64,000 nt of DNA from Pleodorina starrii (GCA_030267565.1 BRXU01000003.1:1968001-2032000), one strand, 5' to 3'. Shown: positions 26,101 to 36,624, numbered from the stretch's first letter. Notes: a model not told the origin generated them from the sequence alone. Numbers and translations are program-made.

Positions 26101-26348
26101 AATGGACGGACAATATATGCATCTATGTGCCTGCACGCATGCCTGCTGCCTATCGGCCCACCAAGCGCCGTCTCATGACAAGCTATATATGCATGTATTT
26201 TGCACTATCTTGGCAGACGTGCATTTAAATGGCAGTACGTAGTGCTCAGTTTGTTCGTCTTATTACATTTGCATGCCTGCTTGGAACGGACTGCACGCGC
26301 GCAGGTGCACGCGTGCTGTCTATTGGAGAAATTGAGGTGTTCAGATAG
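14154..26348 (+). CDS. Secreted multi-domain F-type lectin (copy 2, damaged)
   Basis: Predicted exons: 14154-14259 (signal peptide: basic start MAKHTKR, hydrophobic AAVAVAATVLIVL, cleavage near CFA-Q), 20818-21249 and 21843-21893 (lectin domain 1), 22109-22327 (Cys-rich DCDGDGILD module), 22696-23110 and 23328-23393 (lectin domain 2), 24934-25146 (Cys-rich DCDNDG-type module), 25639-26031 and 26305-26348 (lectin domain 3). All introns are phase 1. The domains are fucolectin-like (opening VNLALRRPAY or VNVALGKTAY, then CCQE and a closing GExEVY strand), expected to bind glycans outside the cell. Only domain 3 keeps R-x-D-x4-R. Domain 2 has one extra nt near 22735 (tatatat), and the last exon gains 4 nt and an in-frame TAG compared with copy 1. 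A 6.26-kb LINE fills intron 1. The gene may be a pseudogene. Confidence 0.75.
14475..14492. repeat. Target-site duplication, left
   Basis: TTCCCACGCCCCACACAC. It matches 20750-20767 at 17 of 18 positions and fixes the left border of the LINE. Confidence 0.85.
14493..15530 (+). pseudogene. LINE reverse transcriptase, truncated at both sides
   Basis: The frame begins inside RT motif 1 (LYKLYTS). It carries motif 2 (EAQEGYLRQRNT), the first catalytic Asp motif (LLYIDFTSAFNTIDHDKL), GTIQGDTLSPVLFIIYMEPL, and the catalytic FADD box (FADDLVILT, about 14997-15020). All three catalytic aspartates are present. After KRSYGLKMG the frame runs into a TIR element at 15531. Removing the two elements plus a 2-bp GG target duplication (853 nt) links it in frame to 16384 onward. 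No start codon belongs to it, because the 5' half of the element is missing. Confidence 0.92.
15531..15896. mobile_element. TIR element (MITE-like), copy A
   Basis: 366 bp, non-coding. Ends CTGTCACGACACACTGCG and CGCTGTGTGTCGTGACAG, nearly perfect inverted repeats. It is inserted in the LINE RT frame and followed directly by copy B; the junction reads TGTCGTGACAGCTGTCACGA. Confidence 0.85.
15897..16381. mobile_element. TIR element (MITE-like), copy B
   Basis: Nearly identical to copy A in the same orientation (about 367 bp) once the 118-bp insert at 15948-16065 is removed. GG flanks the pair on both sides (15529-15530 and 16382-16383), consistent with a 2-bp target duplication. Confidence 0.85.
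15948..16065 (-). mobile_element. SINE-like insert with pol III box motifs
   Basis: 118 bp present in TIR copy B and absent from copy A at the identical point (gcgcccaa/tatatg). On the minus strand it has a B box GGTTCGAATC (16015-16024) and a weak A box CGTCTAGCGG (16036-16045), with C/G runs at both ends. The close box spacing and imperfect T stem argue against a functional tRNA gene. Confidence 0.6.
16382..18169 (+). pseudogene. LINE open frame, middle part, frameshifted
   Basis: Bases 16384-16605 continue the RT C-terminal region (RLGLGVGTLRTLYAVRAAK, SLNDKGRLGAVTRALLHLQ). Near 16605 one extra nt moves the frame; the new frame (LALVHEAGIELTDKGSTYEP) runs to 18413. It has an Ala/Pro/Arg-rich stretch (about 17100-17280) with no domain I can name. 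At about 18165 the sensible reading jumps to the frame starting MAFVYDPQGRCVGQ, a second 1-nt shift. Confidence 0.8.
18170..20617 (+). CDS. LINE RNase H, CCHC finger and restriction-like endonuclease
   Basis: 815-codon frame; ATG 18170 is probably internal, the true frame being shifted from upstream. RNase H lies at about residues 312-465 with the four acidic residues in IYTDGS, RCELSAIHQG, IWTDSAAS and YNEKADKAA, and the H of KVKAHTG. A finger C-x2-C-x7-H-x4-C (CPLCNQ...HILGGC) follows at about 588-605. Next comes a PD-(D/E)xK-like pair, RPDILLIPD (about 674) and VHIVEVGY (about 707), as in LINEs that use a restriction-like nuclease for target cutting. It ends TPAGT. This half looks intact, but the element lacks a continuous RT. 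Confidence 0.85.
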   Translation: MAFVYDPQGRCVGQVSASRLRSLWLRYSDAQQKRPEEHAQIAAAGGFAEDVARLLLRYRDGGGTKAHPIREAHERRISERLMKRLMTALGAATERFASPLNVADSTAIYYSRYPEDQLFGANHDAYSQPCTGVSVAHPEPKPDEGHHALRWALGWADATRSTDNPTATLLLLPTSQTAPYTRYLTHPLVTMIGTIDAFSGTGDLYSEVSVDAPKPYPNGLTLLLVSNESGRAYGTSLRRALAMTAARHVATGPALSWKPPQWVRKRLRSMTEKPPAAAAPSRTCDNLSTEEGSAAFLAFPAKYALRYNAQDAIYTDGSVQKIKDGDEERHLLGAAAVDALTNTTLHIREGGHQGCQTITRCELSAIHQGLQMRRGTLHDEAHLTIWTDSAASLHLIKKMINNPHKLQLSKHKALLEEIVLILKRRAACNLKTSLLKVKAHTGVTYNEKADKAAVRAARGLSKLDPDALSATEASDNNPRSQHWWLRKMAGPEKNAGHYANDLNRGIESLVSPETHSGYTNETDYMKYVANTLPDLDISTSTRTLQCKAGRHKHVKRCFDYLYGQLWSAKLARRFKKPVAPGRPASSGHCPLCNQLDSGAHILGGCLHPRMRALYIQRHNKAVQNITSTLARGSNGGCYIVMDAGPADTRPDYVAGTRLPKWLLPSIEDEKRLKLRPDILLIPDIPLHETQAQGYKGPQDPSQHTVHIVEVGYTADTNHTQKQHDKAVQHAELAKLLTETGWKVRYTTQEAISLGFAGTIRKDLRPLLHTLGTGSKEARACCNDLHDHAVRTLNTIVITRRQMERNPHAEPTPAGT
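20750..20767. repeat. Target-site duplication, right
   Basis: TTCCCACGCCCCACGCAC, directly after the (ATT)5 tail. It pairs with 14475-14492 with one mismatch. Confidence 0.85.
24128..24258. repeat. Direct repeat, first copy
   Basis: It shares ggagccggccctgggtgcac, cagtttccgggacgcggg and cccattagtcac with 24461-24599, 333 bp downstream. Confidence 0.9.
24461..24599. repeat. Direct repeat, second copy
   Basis: Second copy of 24128-24258, with a short divergent stretch (atttccgcaacacaggtgt). It is followed at once by gtaagt. Confidence 0.9.
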
Positions 26349-27517
26349 AGGTACGTCCACACCTTCGTGCGAGTCGTATGTAAACTGTTGTTTATCGCCG
26401 ACGATAAATTCGAAGGCATGCCTGCATGCATGTGCACCGCCGCCGGCTCTGTTGCATGCATGCATGCATGCGTGTACGTACGTATGCTTTGGACGGACAG
26501 CGTGCATACGTTTATATAGGCCACGTCTGGATGGATACGCACCCGAGCACCATAGATGCACCCATGCAGCGCACTAAACGCTGCATGCGTGCATCTGCAC
26601 TAAACGCTGCATGCGTGCATCTGCACTAAACGCTGCATGCACTAAACGCTGCATGCGTGCTTTGAAGTTCCAGTTGCCGTGCGACCTTCCTCTCTGGCAT
26701 GCATTGGCGTGTATTTACTCCTTCGTTAGTTGTGCATAATGTATATATGCTGGTGCGTGCGTGCGTGTGTGTGTGCATTTGCCCCCCGCCACGCCTGCTG
26801 CAGCTAGCCTGACCGAGGAACGATCGAAGAGTTCAGGGCACGCATCCATGTGTGCGCTTCGTGCCCTACTTCGGCTATTGAACTACGTCCAATTGCGATT
26901 CTATCTACGCGACAATAATTAGTACTCGGTTTATTATAAGCATTCGGTAAAGGAATCCCGCTCGCTTTGTGCCACGGTTCAAGTAATGGACGGAGGGAGC
27001 AGGTGGCGAAGCACGCACGCAGTGAAGCGGCCCCCTGCCTGCTGCCGCTTGCTTATAAAGATTGCATGGGATTACCACCATAGCAAGCAGCGGCCTGCCG
27101 CATGAGGCAACAGTAGGTAAATCAAGGTGCTTCACACATGTACGTACGTACGCACGCCAGCCCGCTCACTGCGTGCAGGGTATGATAGCGAGTGCAGTCA
27201 TTTTGCTTTGGTACTCAGAGCTCCATGGCCTGACTTGGGTTGATATCTGTCATACGTTACATGGCTGGGGTCCGTGTGTTGCTAGATGGGGAGATGGGTG
27301 CGCTAGTGGAATGTTGGCCCGGTATGTTGAGTAGTGAGCAAGGCAGTGTGTGTCGTCACCTGCTGCCAGCTAGCCACCATATTGTGATACTTGAGTGCAT
27401 GCGGCCCTCCAAGCCCTCTTGAATAGTTCGTTCCAGGTAGCAATGAACGCTTGGGTGCCCTTTACCGGTTCCCGTTGTTTGGCTGCCATGCTGGTTGTAG
27501 GGGGTTGTGTCTTGGGC
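26349..27517. other. Lectin 3' flank without a recognised gene
   Basis: Probable 3' UTR and flank of the lectin gene, similar to 2116-2700 up to about 27110. It contains the 26573-26660 tandem repeat and nothing else I can name. Confidence 0.5.
26573..26660. repeat. Tandem repeat, 26-bp unit
   Basis: Units of actaaacgctgcatgcgtgc followed by atctgc, about 3.5 copies, one of them shortened. Confidence 0.9.
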
Positions 27518-28135
<618 letters not shown>

Positions 28136-29684
28136 AAGGACTGTTACTGCGCTGCCAATACAGACGTACACGACTTGTCACCTCTGCGTCGTTGTTCGTT
28201 TGTTATCGACTGTTAATACAAGGCTTCCACACGCCCCTAAACCACACGCCCCTAAACCACGCACCCTAAACCACACGCCCCTAAACCCTAAACGAAGGGG
28301 CGAGCCAACATGCAGGGTAAGACAGTGATGAGTACGCATATCAGCCGGAAGCTGAAGCTCAACAGCAACAGACGGAGCCCACCATGCGTACGTACAACAT
28401 ACAGAGTGTGGTGGACCCAGCCAGCCAACACGGAGGAGGGTAATAAGATGAGGGAAGGGGGGTCATGTGGTTGGTCCCAAAGATGAACCGAAAATTCATT
28501 TTGGATATTTTTGCAGGGCTGTTATTTCGAATCTAAGATGCATGCAGCCCCCCAAGCACACTCTTCTAAGATGGAGGGTTGGGGCCCCCGTCTTTCAGCC
28601 AAGATGGGAATGTGGCCCCCCTCCGTCAAGCTCAAGATGGGGATACCGACCCCCCTCAAGGCACTTCAGACGACGAACGCATTCCCATCACCGCACTCTC
28701 AGATGTGCATTCTGAGCCCGACATTGCTGTACGGTTGAAGCGTTGAACAGCCGTGCAGGCAGCAACTGTAACCTTTGTTAGGCTTGCCTTACAGACTGGC
28801 TTAACTGCGCATGTTATCAAACAATTTGCTATCCTACCATGCTTGCTTTCTTATTATAATGTCGCCTCCAAACACCCGGATAACCTTCTTCGTTCATGTA
28901 CGCGCAAATCAATGAACAGGAGGGGACAGGATATGTAGAACTTTACTATATTGCATCCTTTGGCTCGGGCGTGTCAAGTTGCACAGTCCTGGCAGGTTGC
29001 TTTGCCGAGTGCACCACGGTGCACCTCCTGTCATGTCATCCACCACTAAAAATGCCAGCCGCGTTGATCGTTTGTATCACGAGGGCTTTCGTTTTGAGCT
29101 AAAAATAGCCGATTTGGCACTTCTTTCAAAAAAGCTAGGTCACATCGGCAACTTTTTCAGTAAGGCCTCAGGGCCAAATGACAAAGCTTAATGTTCTACA
29201 AAAGGTTAGGAATAAATAAACTTTGCAAAGCTGAAACGTTGTGAGGTTGTAATAGGGTCAAGGGTGTCACTGTACGATACCAGGTACGTTCCGAGCTCGC
29301 CACTTAGTGCGGCTGAGCAACGGGCTTTGCAGCAGACCTACATGTGGGGTTGCACACGACATCTTAGGACGGAGCTGAGGGGTTGGTGCTGCTGTCTATG
29401 GATGGTGCTGGGGGGTCCCCAGACCCAAGCCGAGATGAGGCAGGACACCCTTGCAAAACAAGTGAAGATGGCTTGGTGAACCCCCGCACACATATCTAAG
29501 ATGGAAGACAAGACACCCTTGGAATTATCTTAGAAGTGCCGAAGGGGGGCAGTAAACCTATCTAGATGAGCAGATGAGGGACCGACCCCCCCCCCCCCAA
29601 GATGAGGATGAGTGACCCAAGTTATTACCCTCCTAACGCGGCAATCAACAGCTATCAAGACCCAATTGTCACGGAGCGCCAAAT
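28136..29684. other. Region without a recognised gene
   Basis: At 28231-28294 the motif acgcccctaaacc is repeated and ends in ccctaaaccctaaac, two plant-type telomere units. The rest (paragraphs of aagatg-rich sequence at 28480-28710 and 29470-29610) has no supportable exon. Confidence 0.4.
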
Positions 29685-32277
29685 TGCTAAAATTGGTCTT
29701 CGACGTCCCGGTGTCGTTTACGTGCTACAAACCTTGCATCGTTATGAAGATGACTTTTTGCACCGTGTCCAACCAGCTTCTCAAAGGACAGTCGCCTGCA
29801 CTCGAAAGTGTGACTGGCGCTGGTGTGCAACCATAGATGCATTCAGAGAGATGCGTCGAGAAGCAATACATTTGAGGAGCGAAGAAGCCTAAGAGTTTCA
29901 TGAGACTTTGGGCTGTTGGAGAGTTGCACGATTGTATGAGTGATGCGTGGATCCTGATGAGCGATGGGCTGGCCTCGTGCGTGGCATCTGGCCATTTGCG
30001 GGTGTCAGAGCTTTCATCATCATAGTTTTAATCATTTGTAGGAGGTAACCTAGCAGCCATGACAACAACTGAGATAAGCCCCTGCCATGAGCAGGCGACC
30101 AAGCGGATCAAGACTTCTTGTAAGAAAGGTTGGGTAACCTTGAAAAGTTTGGTAATATATAAAGTATGCATAATAACAAACTCACGCGAAGATACTTTCC
30201 TGCACGTAAGCATAGCCTGCAAGCGAACGAACTCTCTTGCTGTCTTTCAAACCCACAGGCGCTTTGGAGCAGTATGCGGAGGAAGTCGGGGATGCGCTCG
30301 TAAATCTTTGGCAGGGCAGCGCTTCTACAGGACAACTGCAGCTGTTGGACGAGAAGGTCAGCAAGGAAGCAAGCCACGCCATGAGCTCAGAAACTCTTGC
30401 GCGCAGCAGAGGAATTCTGATTTCCTTGGATATCGTTTGCCCAATGATTGCAATACCTTTCTTCGCGACATTTGAGGTTGCGTGGGCGCTTAACGCGCTC
30501 GAGCGCTCTCGTCCTCTCCGCCCCTCCCCAACCTCGCTCACACGGGCGCTTGCGGCCAGCCGGCCACCCTCTCCTCATGCCATTTCTCCAACCGCCGGTC
30601 AGAAACTCCCCAGTCTCTCGAGACCCCCGATGACCTTGTCACGGCCCTGCACCGCTTCGCGCGACACGTGCAAGCAGGTGATCTGGCACGACTCCCTGAT
30701 TCCCCAGCATAACGCCCTAGTAGGGCGGGAGAAGGCGCAGGTACGTGCCCATGTGCGAAGGTACGACCTTCTGGCGTGCCGGTACAGGATTCACAGCCCA
30801 GAGCCCGGCGCACACGGCGACGCCGCTGCCATCAACCAACCAACCGAGGACATGCATGCGAGCAATGGACCCGGCCGCCGGCAGTCCCAAAGGCGATGTA
30901 TGCCCCACCACTCCTTCCTGGCACGTATGTGTGTATCTCAGTCAGTCTCCCATCGCCTCGATCGCCTCGCTTGGCTTTATTTGCCTTCCTGTCCCCTCGC
31001 CCCGCTTGGCTTCGCTTGGCTTCCGTTGGCTTCGCTGCTCGTCCACCTGACCTCCCTCCCCCCGCCCACTCCCTCACCCCGCCACTTTCTCGTCATCGCC
31101 TCGGGCAGCCAGCCTCACCTTGCTTCCTGCCACGAACCCACGCTGCTCCTTTTGGTCCCTCCCTCATACCCTGCGTGACCTAACCGTCAACGCCTTCAAA
31201 CCCAAAGTCCCCTGCCACGCCCCCTCCATCCCTTCCCTTCCCGCCAATTCATCACATGCGTGTGTTCAATGTCCAATGTTCTATGCCCAATGTGATACGA
31301 ATGCCCAGGCTCTGGCGGATCTCCTCCGCGGCGCCTTCCCCGACCTCAGCCTCGCCTTCCGCCGGCCGCTCCATCCGGGTCAGGAGGGGGTGGTGCTCGG
31401 CTACTGGAGGGCCGCGGGTGAGGCCGGGAGGGGCAGAGGGAGAGAGAGGGACAGAGGGGGAGAGAGAGGGAGAGCGGGAAAGAGAGGGCGCCTCACGTCA
31501 CTGGCATGATGCGGGAGAACGGAGAAAGGCCGGACAGCCGGGTTGCGTGGTGACCCGCTCCGCCCTCCGCGCGAGTGGATGGGTTGCGCTGCCCCGTGCG
31601 GCTGTGCCCCATGCCCCAGTGCAGCGCAGCGCGTCGTGGTGCCAAATGCGTCGCGGGATAGGTTGTGTGGCGGTGTGTGGCAATGGGGGAGCGGGTGGTC
31701 CTCCCCACCTCTCTTCTGGGCCTGGCCGCGGTGCCGGTGCCGGTACCTTCATCCATTCATGCCAATAAGCGTTAGAAGCGCGTCTCGGGTTCGGCTGCCT
31801 GTCTGACCCCCGGCTGAGGTTCAGCTCTAGATGATGGGGCGCGTGGTATGTGATGGATGACTTCACACTTCATCACATCTGTCCAGTACCTTTTCAGTCC
31901 CAGGCTCCCGCTCCTTCCGTACGGCATCTGGTACGGCACCTCCAGGCACGCACACGGGCGCCCTGGGCCCCTCCCTGCCGCCCTCGGGCGCTAAGGCCTC
32001 CTGGGAGGGCAGCCTCGTCATCCGTACACGATCTAAGGCAGCGGCGGAGGCGGCGGGGGCGGTGGAGGCTGCGGCGGCGGCGGGGCCGGAGCTGGCGGGC
32101 GTGTCGGAGGGGCGATCTGAGGCTGCCGCCGCCGCCGCCACTGCCTCCGCCGCCGCCGCTGGCGGCAGTGGGCCGCTGCGTGGCGTGGAGGTGTGGTGGT
32201 CCTGGGACCCCATCTTCCTGTTTAGGCAACTGGGCTGGAAGGAGCAGCTGCCTGTCACCACGGAGGCGCCGGAGGGC

Positions 32278-32311
<34 letters not shown>

Positions 32312-33100
32312 CGGAAGCTTCCGCGGGCGTAGCAGACGGAGGTACGTCGATTGCGGATCAACAGGTCGGCGGGAGTGGGAGAGGGAAAGCGGGGCGAGTG
32401 TGGAACAGAAAAGGGTTAGATGAGAGAGCGCCGGAGCGGAGCGGCGGCGACCCGCGGCGGGGGATGGGATGGGATGGGGTAAAGGAACGAGCAACCGCAT
32501 TGTGGGGGTCTGATATGCGCAGGCGACTTCCCGTACACGTGGCGGGTAAACTAGACATACCCACAGACAGACACAGACAGGCACACGGGATATGTTTGAC
32601 ACACGTGATAGCATAGGTTAGACATTGGTATGTACCATATTCTGGCGCATCCGTCATTACTAATGGCCGTTGTCGTCGCCGCCAGGCGCCGCAGCGGGCG
32701 GTGAAGCCGACCTGGCAACTCGTACGGCGGCGGCGGCGCGAGCAGCATTCGCGACGGAGGCCGCGGCGGCGGAGGCGGCCGCCGCCGCCGTCGCCGCCGC
32801 CGCGGCGGCGGCGGAGCGCGTGGCGGATTCCCCCGAGTCGCTGGCGGCGGCGCAGGCGGCGAACCGCCGCGTCGTAGAGATGTATTTCCACACGTACAAT
32901 ACCGGTACGACACGGGTACGGGTGTGTACGGCACCGTATTTTACTGGGGCGTCTGTGGGCCGTACCGTAACGGCTCCCACGGAAACGGGCGCTGGTTTCG
33001 GAGCGTCGCGGGCGCCGTGCGCGTGTGGGGGGACTGCAGGAGGAAGGGTGAGGCACCTGGATAGCTGCTGGGAGCTGGCAACAAGGGAGGGCCGCAGTGC
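29685..33100. repeat. Segmental duplication, copy 2, SnoaL part
   Basis: Counterpart of 5045-8365, containing exons 1-6 of the intact SnoaL gene and their introns. Confidence 0.9.
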
Positions 33101-35005
33101 GGCTGTGGGTTGTGTTTTGATTTTACTGTGAGCCCTTTAGTCCACTGTAAACCCCCCGGCGGGCAGGGGGGGAGGGGTGTAGAGGGCAGCGGGACATACA
33201 GGTGGGAGGTGGCCCTTCGCTCGAGCACTGCAGCGGAGACCACGGAGGGGGCGCGGCGCTGTTCCGTTCGTGAAGATGCAAAGATTGCGTCCTTGAAGTA
33301 TTACCGGGTATTACCAGCGGTGACAAAGGAGAGACCGGGCAGGCAGGGCCAGCGCGAGTTGCCGCTCTTCACGACTCGAGTCACCTCATCGTCTTTTCGG
33401 GTGTTTGTTTGTTTACCATTCTTGTGAGTTGTTGTGTGTTGTTGGGTCTTGGGTGGTCTCGCTTTGGCAAATGCAAATGCAAAGGGACGGGTGTGGGGCG
33501 CCGACGAACAGCGTTCGACGCACTGCACACCACCACCACCACCACGCACCACCCCTTCCGGCGAAGGCCGGTGGCCGTCTTATCCAAAGATGGATGTTGC
33601 ACCTTGCCCCTCGCCTCCCCCCGGCCGCCCGCCCGCCCGTCCGCCACTGCCAGGCAACTACGAGGTACTCGACCACATCGTACACCCGGACTACCAGTAC
33701 GACGGATTGCTGGATCTTGGTGGAAAGTACGTATGACAGGGTTGCGTTGGGCTGGCTGGCGGGCTGGCGGGCGGGCCGCAGCAGTACGGTACGACGGTAG
33801 CACACACAGTCCATATTCCGTTGTTTCTGACCAGGTGGCTCCGCCGCCCAAACCCAAACCTCCATTCCTCCGCTGCGGCTTCGTTTGATTCATACTCGCC
33901 CCCTCCCCTTCCCTTTTCGTATTTAACCTCCGCCCGGGAGCGAGATCACGCAGCTCACTTTGCTAGGTACGGTACCCTCACCCTCACGCACTCTGTGAGC
34001 TCCTCTCACTCAACTGTTTCTCACCCCCCCCCGCCCCGCCTCCTTCCCCCCCCCCGATACGTTACCGTTCACGTGCCCCGGCCTATTCGTGGATAACCCC
34101 CCCAACCCAGCCCTCCCTCCCTCCCGCCCTGTCGTCCGGTCCAGGCGGGGCCGGGCCGCGATGGCGGCCATGATGGGCGGCTGGCGGGACTGCTTGCCTG
34201 ATCTGGCAATTGGCCACGAACTGTTTGTGGCGGTGGGAGCGGACAAGGTCACCTTCCGATGGGTCATACGGGTGAGGGAAGAGAAGTGGAGAGGAGAGAA
34301 GGGAAGAGAAGGGCGAGAGGGGCCCAGGGCCAGCAGCTGGGCGGCAGTACCGGGATGCGGTCCAAAGGCGGTAGGCAGCGGTCCAGTGGGCCCGGGAATG
34401 CCTGCCTGGGCGATACTTACCGAGAGTATGAACGCAACCTGAGCCAAGACTGATAACGCAGCGACCGCGTCGCCAGCCGGGGGGGAGGGGGAATGGTTGT
34501 ACTTTGTAGAGGAGGGAACAGGGCGGGAAGAGCGGTGGGGCCAGCGGTGGGGCCACCCAACATGGCCACCCTAACCCACGTCCCACGTGTGGTCGCGGCC
34601 TAATGCCAAAATCCCACTTTCGCTCCCATCCCGAAACCGCTCCCGTCCCAAAAACTCACATTCCTCCGCTTTTAGGCGCTCTGTTAACCCTCGGGCCCCC
34701 GGCTCGTATGGGCATTGGGGTTTCGGGCACTGGGGTTACGCGACATAACCTTGAAACAATACCCCCCTCCCCCCACCCCTCCACGTTCCACTGCCTCCCC
34801 TGCCCCCCCCCCATTACAGGGCACGCACTCGGCCCCCCGCTCCAAGCTGCTGGGTGTGCCCGCCAGCGGCTCCCGGCTGCACGTGTGCGGGGTGACCACA
34901 CTGACGCTCCGCGGCGGCCGCATCGTGCGCAAGGTGTCCCACGCCAACGCCGCGCACACGCTGCAGCAGCTGGGGGCGGCGGTGCACCCGGTCATAGAGA
35001 TGTAG
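30059..35005 (+). CDS. Protein with two SnoaL-like (NTF2-fold) domains
   Basis: Nine exons: 30059-30128, 30259-30356, 30678-30740, 31309-31417, 31946-32341, 32686-32904, 33654-33726, 34145-34271, 34820-35005; 446 codons, GT-AG introns, phases agreeing throughout. Domain 1 (about residues 24-205): ALVNLWQG, VIWHDSL, LLRGAFPDL, YWRAAGTHTGALG, GVEVWWSWDPIFLFRQLGW. Domain 2 (about 296-446): VVEMYFHTYNTGNYEVLDH, VHPDYQYDG, WRDCLPDL, FRWVIRGTHSA, LLGVPASGSRLHVCGV. Both show the SnoaL ester-cyclase pattern of HPDY or WHD, AFPDL, then GTH and a P-x-S-G turn. Ala-rich inserts occupy about 130-165 and 225-290. No signal peptide is seen. Members are small-molecule cyclases, hydrolases or binding proteins; the substrate cannot be told from sequence. 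Exons 1-6 are conserved in the broken copy at 5482-8244. Confidence 0.85.
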
Positions 35006-35383
35006 AGCTGGAGAGCTGGAGGAGGAGGGGGAGGAGGAGGAGGAGGGTGAATGGGGGGTGGGGGGATATCTACGGAAGGGTTAACTCGGAGCCCTTGAGA
35101 GCGAGGCGGCGGCGCCGATGAAACGGCGTAGGCATAGGTAGCGGTGTGGCAGTGGCAGTTGCGGCAACAGCAGCGTGGTGCTCCGCCGAAAGCGGCGGCG
35201 TCGGCACTTCTGGCGCCAACGCGCCGGTATCAAGGTGCGAGGCGGATCTATTTATGTCGTTCATGATAAAATATCGTTAGAACTAATTGGGTGGGTTGTT
35301 GGAACTATATTCGGTTGGTTTTGGTGAAAGAGATGTGTCAGAAAGTGCATTCAAAGACGGGCGTGTAAGTCAATGAGTTGGGT
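35006..35383. other. Convergent 3' flanks, SnoaL gene and H2A
   Basis: 3' UTR of the plus-strand SnoaL gene meets the 3' end of the minus-strand H2A gene. A GGA-rich run lies at 35018-35045. Nothing else was recognised. Confidence 0.5.
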
Positions 35384-35399
35384 GGTGTTGAGAAACACC
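35384..35399 (-). terminator. Histone mRNA 3' stem-loop, H2A
   Basis: Stem GGTGTT/AACACC with a 4-nt loop, 40 bp past the H2A stop. The same stem follows all four histone genes here and corresponds to the 3' palindrome known from volvocine histone genes. Confidence 0.93.
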
Positions 35400-35438
35400 G
35401 AGTATTGTAAGATGCTTTGGCCGCATAGAACGGCCGCA

Positions 35439-35837
35439 TTACACGGCCGCGGATCCGTCCTCTGCCTTGCCGCCCTTTGACTTCTTGGGCAGCAGCACCG
35501 CGTGGATGTTGGGCAGCACACCGCCAGACGCGATGGTCACGTCGCCCAGCAGCTTGCCCAGCTCCTCGTCGTTGCGGATGGCCAGCTGGATGTGGCGCGG
35601 GACGATGCGGTTCTTCTTGTTGTCGCGCGCGGCGTTGCCGGCCAGCTCCAGCACCTCGGCGGTGAGGTACTCGAGCACCGCGGCAAGGTACACGGGCGCA
35701 CCGGCACCGATGCGCTCGGCGTACTTGCCCTTCTTAAGGTATCGAGCGATGCGGCCTACGGGGAACTGCAGGCCCGCCTTGGAGCTGCGGCTCACGGCCT
35801 TCTTGCCGGCAGTCTTGCCCTTGCCACGGCCAGCCAT
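35439..35837 (-). CDS. H2A: Histone H2A
   Basis: 132 aa, intronless. Core nucleosome subunit, nuclear. It begins [21 protein letters not shown] and has the H2A signature AGLQFPVGR, the acidic-patch segment ([27 protein letters not shown]) and the tail [18 protein letters not shown]. There is no C-terminal SQ-E motif, so this is the canonical, not the H2A.X, type. It is divergent from H2B (263 bp between start codons) and followed by the stem-loop, as expected for an S-phase replication-type gene. Confidence 0.98.
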   Translation of the reverse strand: MAGRGKGKTAGKKAVSRSSKAGLQFPVGRIARYLKKGKYAERIGAGAPVYLAAVLEYLTAEVLELAGNAARDNKKNRIVPRHIQLAIRNDEELGKLLGDVTIASGGVLPNIHAVLLPKKSKGGKAEDGSAAV

Positions 35838-36100
35838 TTTCGTTTGGATGTAGGTAAGGATTAACGTAATAAGTAGGAAATGAGAATTTTGTGAAATTAT
35901 GCTCAGAAATGGAACTTCTTATGCTGCAAAAGAAATGGCACTTTGATCCGGGTCGTTGTGGCCGTTGGTCCGAGCTCGGGTCGGGTCGCCCGGCACAACC
36001 GACAGCTTGCAGCAGCTTTATATAGGTCTGCCGCCCATTTAGTGTTACGTGTCCAAATCACTAACATAAATTTAAATTACCTTTATTTCGAGTTACAAGT
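35838..36100. promoter_or_regulatory. Divergent H2A-H2B promoter
   Basis: TATA box tttatatagg at 36017-36026 serves H2B; no clear TATA faces H2A. TGGCCGTTGG (35959-35968) and CGGGTCGC (35982-35989) recur in the H3-H4 promoter, as does a cgagctc block at 35971. This makes them candidate shared histone-promoter elements. Confidence 0.7.
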
Positions 36101-36583
36101 ATGGCCCCTAAGAACATCAAGGAGGAGAAGGCTTCGGAGGCCGCTGCGGCCGCTGAGCCCAAGGCCGAGGCCAAGCCCAAGGCGGAGAAGGCCCCCAAGG
36201 CGAAGAAGGAGAAGAAGGCGCCCGCTAAGAAGGCCGCCAAGGAGCCCGCTGCCGAGAGCGGTGCTGATGGCGACAAGAAGGCCAAGAAGAAGGCCAAGGT
36301 CGCCAAGAGCGAGACCTACAAGCTGTACATCTACAAGGTGCTCAAGCAGGTGCACCCCGACACCGGCATCAGCTCCAAGGCCATGTCCATCATGAACAGC
36401 TTCATCAACGACATCTTCGAAAAGGTCGCCACCGAGGCCTCCAAGCTCAGCCGCTACAACAAGAAGCCCACCGTCACGTCGCGCGAGATCCAGACCGCTG
36501 TGCGCCTGGTGCTGCCCGGCGAGCTGGCCAAGCACGCCGTGTCGGAGGGCACCAAGGCAGTCACCAAGTTCACCTCGGCGTAA
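36101..36583 (+). CDS. H2B: Histone H2B
   Basis: 160 aa, intronless. The N-terminal tail is long and Lys/Ala/Pro-rich (about 65 residues, plant-like), followed by the histone fold ([57 protein letters not shown]). The C-terminal AVTKFTSA carries the lysine that is ubiquitinated in other eukaryotes. It partners H2A, with which it shares a divergent promoter. The 3' stem-loop lies 42 bp after the stop. Confidence 0.98.
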   Translation: MAPKNIKEEKASEAAAAAEPKAEAKPKAEKAPKAKKEKKAPAKKAAKEPAAESGADGDKKAKKKAKVAKSETYKLYIYKVLKQVHPDTGISSKAMSIMNSFINDIFEKVATEASKLSRYNKKPTVTSREIQTAVRLVLPGELAKHAVSEGTKAVTKFTSA

Positions 36584-36624
36584 ATTGACCGGCGTAAATT
36601 GACCGATGACCGCTCCAAAAACCC

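Larger units (their letters stand above)
23164..27110. repeat. Segmental duplication, copy 2, lectin part
   Basis: Counterpart of 1-2700. It contains an extra stretch of about 1.2 kb (23394 to about 24600) placed right after the 66-nt lectin exon. Confidence 0.8.

Noticed and set aside
30357..31178. Continuation of SnoaL exon 2 without splicing (ISLDIVCPM, ALNALERSRP)
   Set aside because: A donor at 30357 joins in phase to VIWHDSL and completes the domain; the continuation is not SnoaL-like, though it is similar in both copies because introns are duplicated too.
33203..33310. Possible SnoaL exon (WEVALRSSTAAETT)
   Set aside because: Exon 6 joins directly to 33654 in phase and gives YNTGNYEVLDH as expected for the fold.
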